Shown piece after piece: positions 7,076 to 7,561 of a stretch of DNA of 7,561 nt. Numbering within the stretch: position 1 is the first letter of the stretch; each line of letters begins with the position of its first letter. The stretch covers positions 1 through 7,561 of the forward strand of contig JABSQE010000084.1 of assembly GCA_013214245.1 (NCBI GenBank). The letters run 5' to 3'. The DNA comes from Hyphomicrobiaceae bacterium (GTDB lineage Bacteria > Pseudomonadota > Alphaproteobacteria > Rhizobiales > Hyphomicrobiaceae). The notes beneath the pieces were generated by a model. It worked only from the letters and a program-made list of their open reading frames with translations. It made no database searches and was not told the origin of the DNA. The position numbers were made by a program, and so were the translations under genes.

Positions 7076-7561
7076 TTACAACAAAGCAAATAGAGTAAGC
7101 ACAGCAACTATTGATAAGAGTCCAAAGACTAAAGCCAAGCTGTTTTGTGACCACGAATTATACTTTTTGCTAGCGGTTATCTTATTCTGGCTATTACTTA
7201 TTGGTATTTTGAGACCTGTGTTGATTACAACGCGCCAATGACCAATGGGTGTAGCCATTTCTTCAATGAAATCTGTCAATGTTGTTGATACAAGTGTTGG
7301 TAGTCGTTGTTGTAACTCATTGAATGTACAATGTTCCGAATGATATGAGCTTATTTTAAAAATAACGAAAAAAGCAGGCTCATCCGTTTCGAATGCTATT
7401 TGCGATATCGTAATTTGTGAATCTGAAACGATATCATATAATCTTGTAATTAAACGATTTTTTAGTTCCATTTCGTGATGTTCTAAAATGGTTATAACAT
7501 CGCATAACCGAAACCGAGCTGATAATTGAATGTCCTCGTTAGAAATAAAGTTGGGTATCTC
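7076..7561 (-). CDS. Unrecognised protein with C-terminal membrane anchor, C-terminal part (runs off right edge)
   Basis: The frame is open from the right edge to a TAA at 7076-7078, giving 161 visible residues. I do not recognise the family. An ATG at 7469-7471 would give 131 residues, but it has no ribosome binding site. The 30 codons upstream of it are open and protein-like (IPNFISNEDIQLSARFR, then LCDVITILEHHE), so the true start is probably at or beyond the edge. The body is mixed and soluble-looking, with TDFIEEMATPIGHWRVVINT at about 95-114. The last 21 residues (141-161) form one strongly hydrophobic segment reaching the very C terminus, preceded by Lys-Lys at 132-133. This is the layout of a tail-anchored inner-membrane protein with its bulk in the cytoplasm. 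It lies 216 bp upstream of metH on the same strand and is not the missing homocysteine-binding module. Confidence 0.7.
   Translation of the reverse strand, partial: EIPNFISNEDIQLSARFRLCDVITILEHHEMELKNRLITRLYDIVSDSQITISQIAFETDEPAFFVIFKISSYHSEHCTFNELQQRLPTLVSTTLTDFIEEMATPIGHWRVVINTGLKIPISNSQNKITASKKYNSWSQNSLALVFGLLSIVAVLTLFALL

Noticed and set aside
7038..7241. Plus-strand open frame of 67 codons starting at GTG, with a hydrophobic middle
   Set aside because: It lies largely antisense to the C-terminal part of the minus-strand membrane-anchored gene. Its hydrophobic look need not mean a gene, no family is recognisable and there is no ribosome binding site before the GTG.

Overview
The window looks like chromosomal DNA of an alphaproteobacterium in the Hyphomicrobiales (Rhizobiales), probably a host-associated lineage with an eroding genome, in the manner of Bartonella and its relatives. 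This rests on three things: the rhizobial character of the GuaB, RsmB and MetH proteins, a small DUF3126-type gene (a family I know from Alphaproteobacteria), and AT-rich sequence with about 2 kb of nearly gene-free DNA between conserved genes. The species cannot be named from the sequence alone.

Layout from left to right: every gene I can support lies on the minus strand. (1) 1-561 is the N-terminal part of an RsmB/NOP-family rRNA cytosine methyltransferase that runs off the left edge. (2) 644-2131 is a complete guaB (IMP dehydrogenase) with a strong ribosome binding site; guaB is 82 bp upstream of rsmB in the direction of transcription. (3) 2132-4198 is a long, mostly non-coding stretch. 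Its only supportable gene is a 71-residue DUF3126-family protein at 3074-3289. It also holds several inverted repeats, including a cluster of hairpins at 2406-2520 and a perfect 18-bp palindrome at 3721-3738. (4) 4199-6859 is a cobalamin-dependent methionine synthase (metH) that lacks the whole homocysteine-binding N-terminal module and starts at a GTG with its own Shine-Dalgarno sequence. (5) 6860-7075 is a short intergenic spacer. (6) 7076-7561 is the C-terminal part of an unrecognised protein ending in a single transmembrane segment; its frame stays open to the right edge.

The genes do not form one pathway. GuaB commits IMP to guanine nucleotides and RsmB modifies 16S rRNA. MetH carries the methyl-transfer and reactivation half of methionine synthesis and would need a homocysteine-binding partner encoded elsewhere to complete the reaction. 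The most interesting points are the one-module-short methionine synthase and the inverted-repeat-rich desert between metH and guaB. I found no mobile element, CRISPR array, tRNA or rRNA, and nothing I would call a new defence or biosynthetic system.
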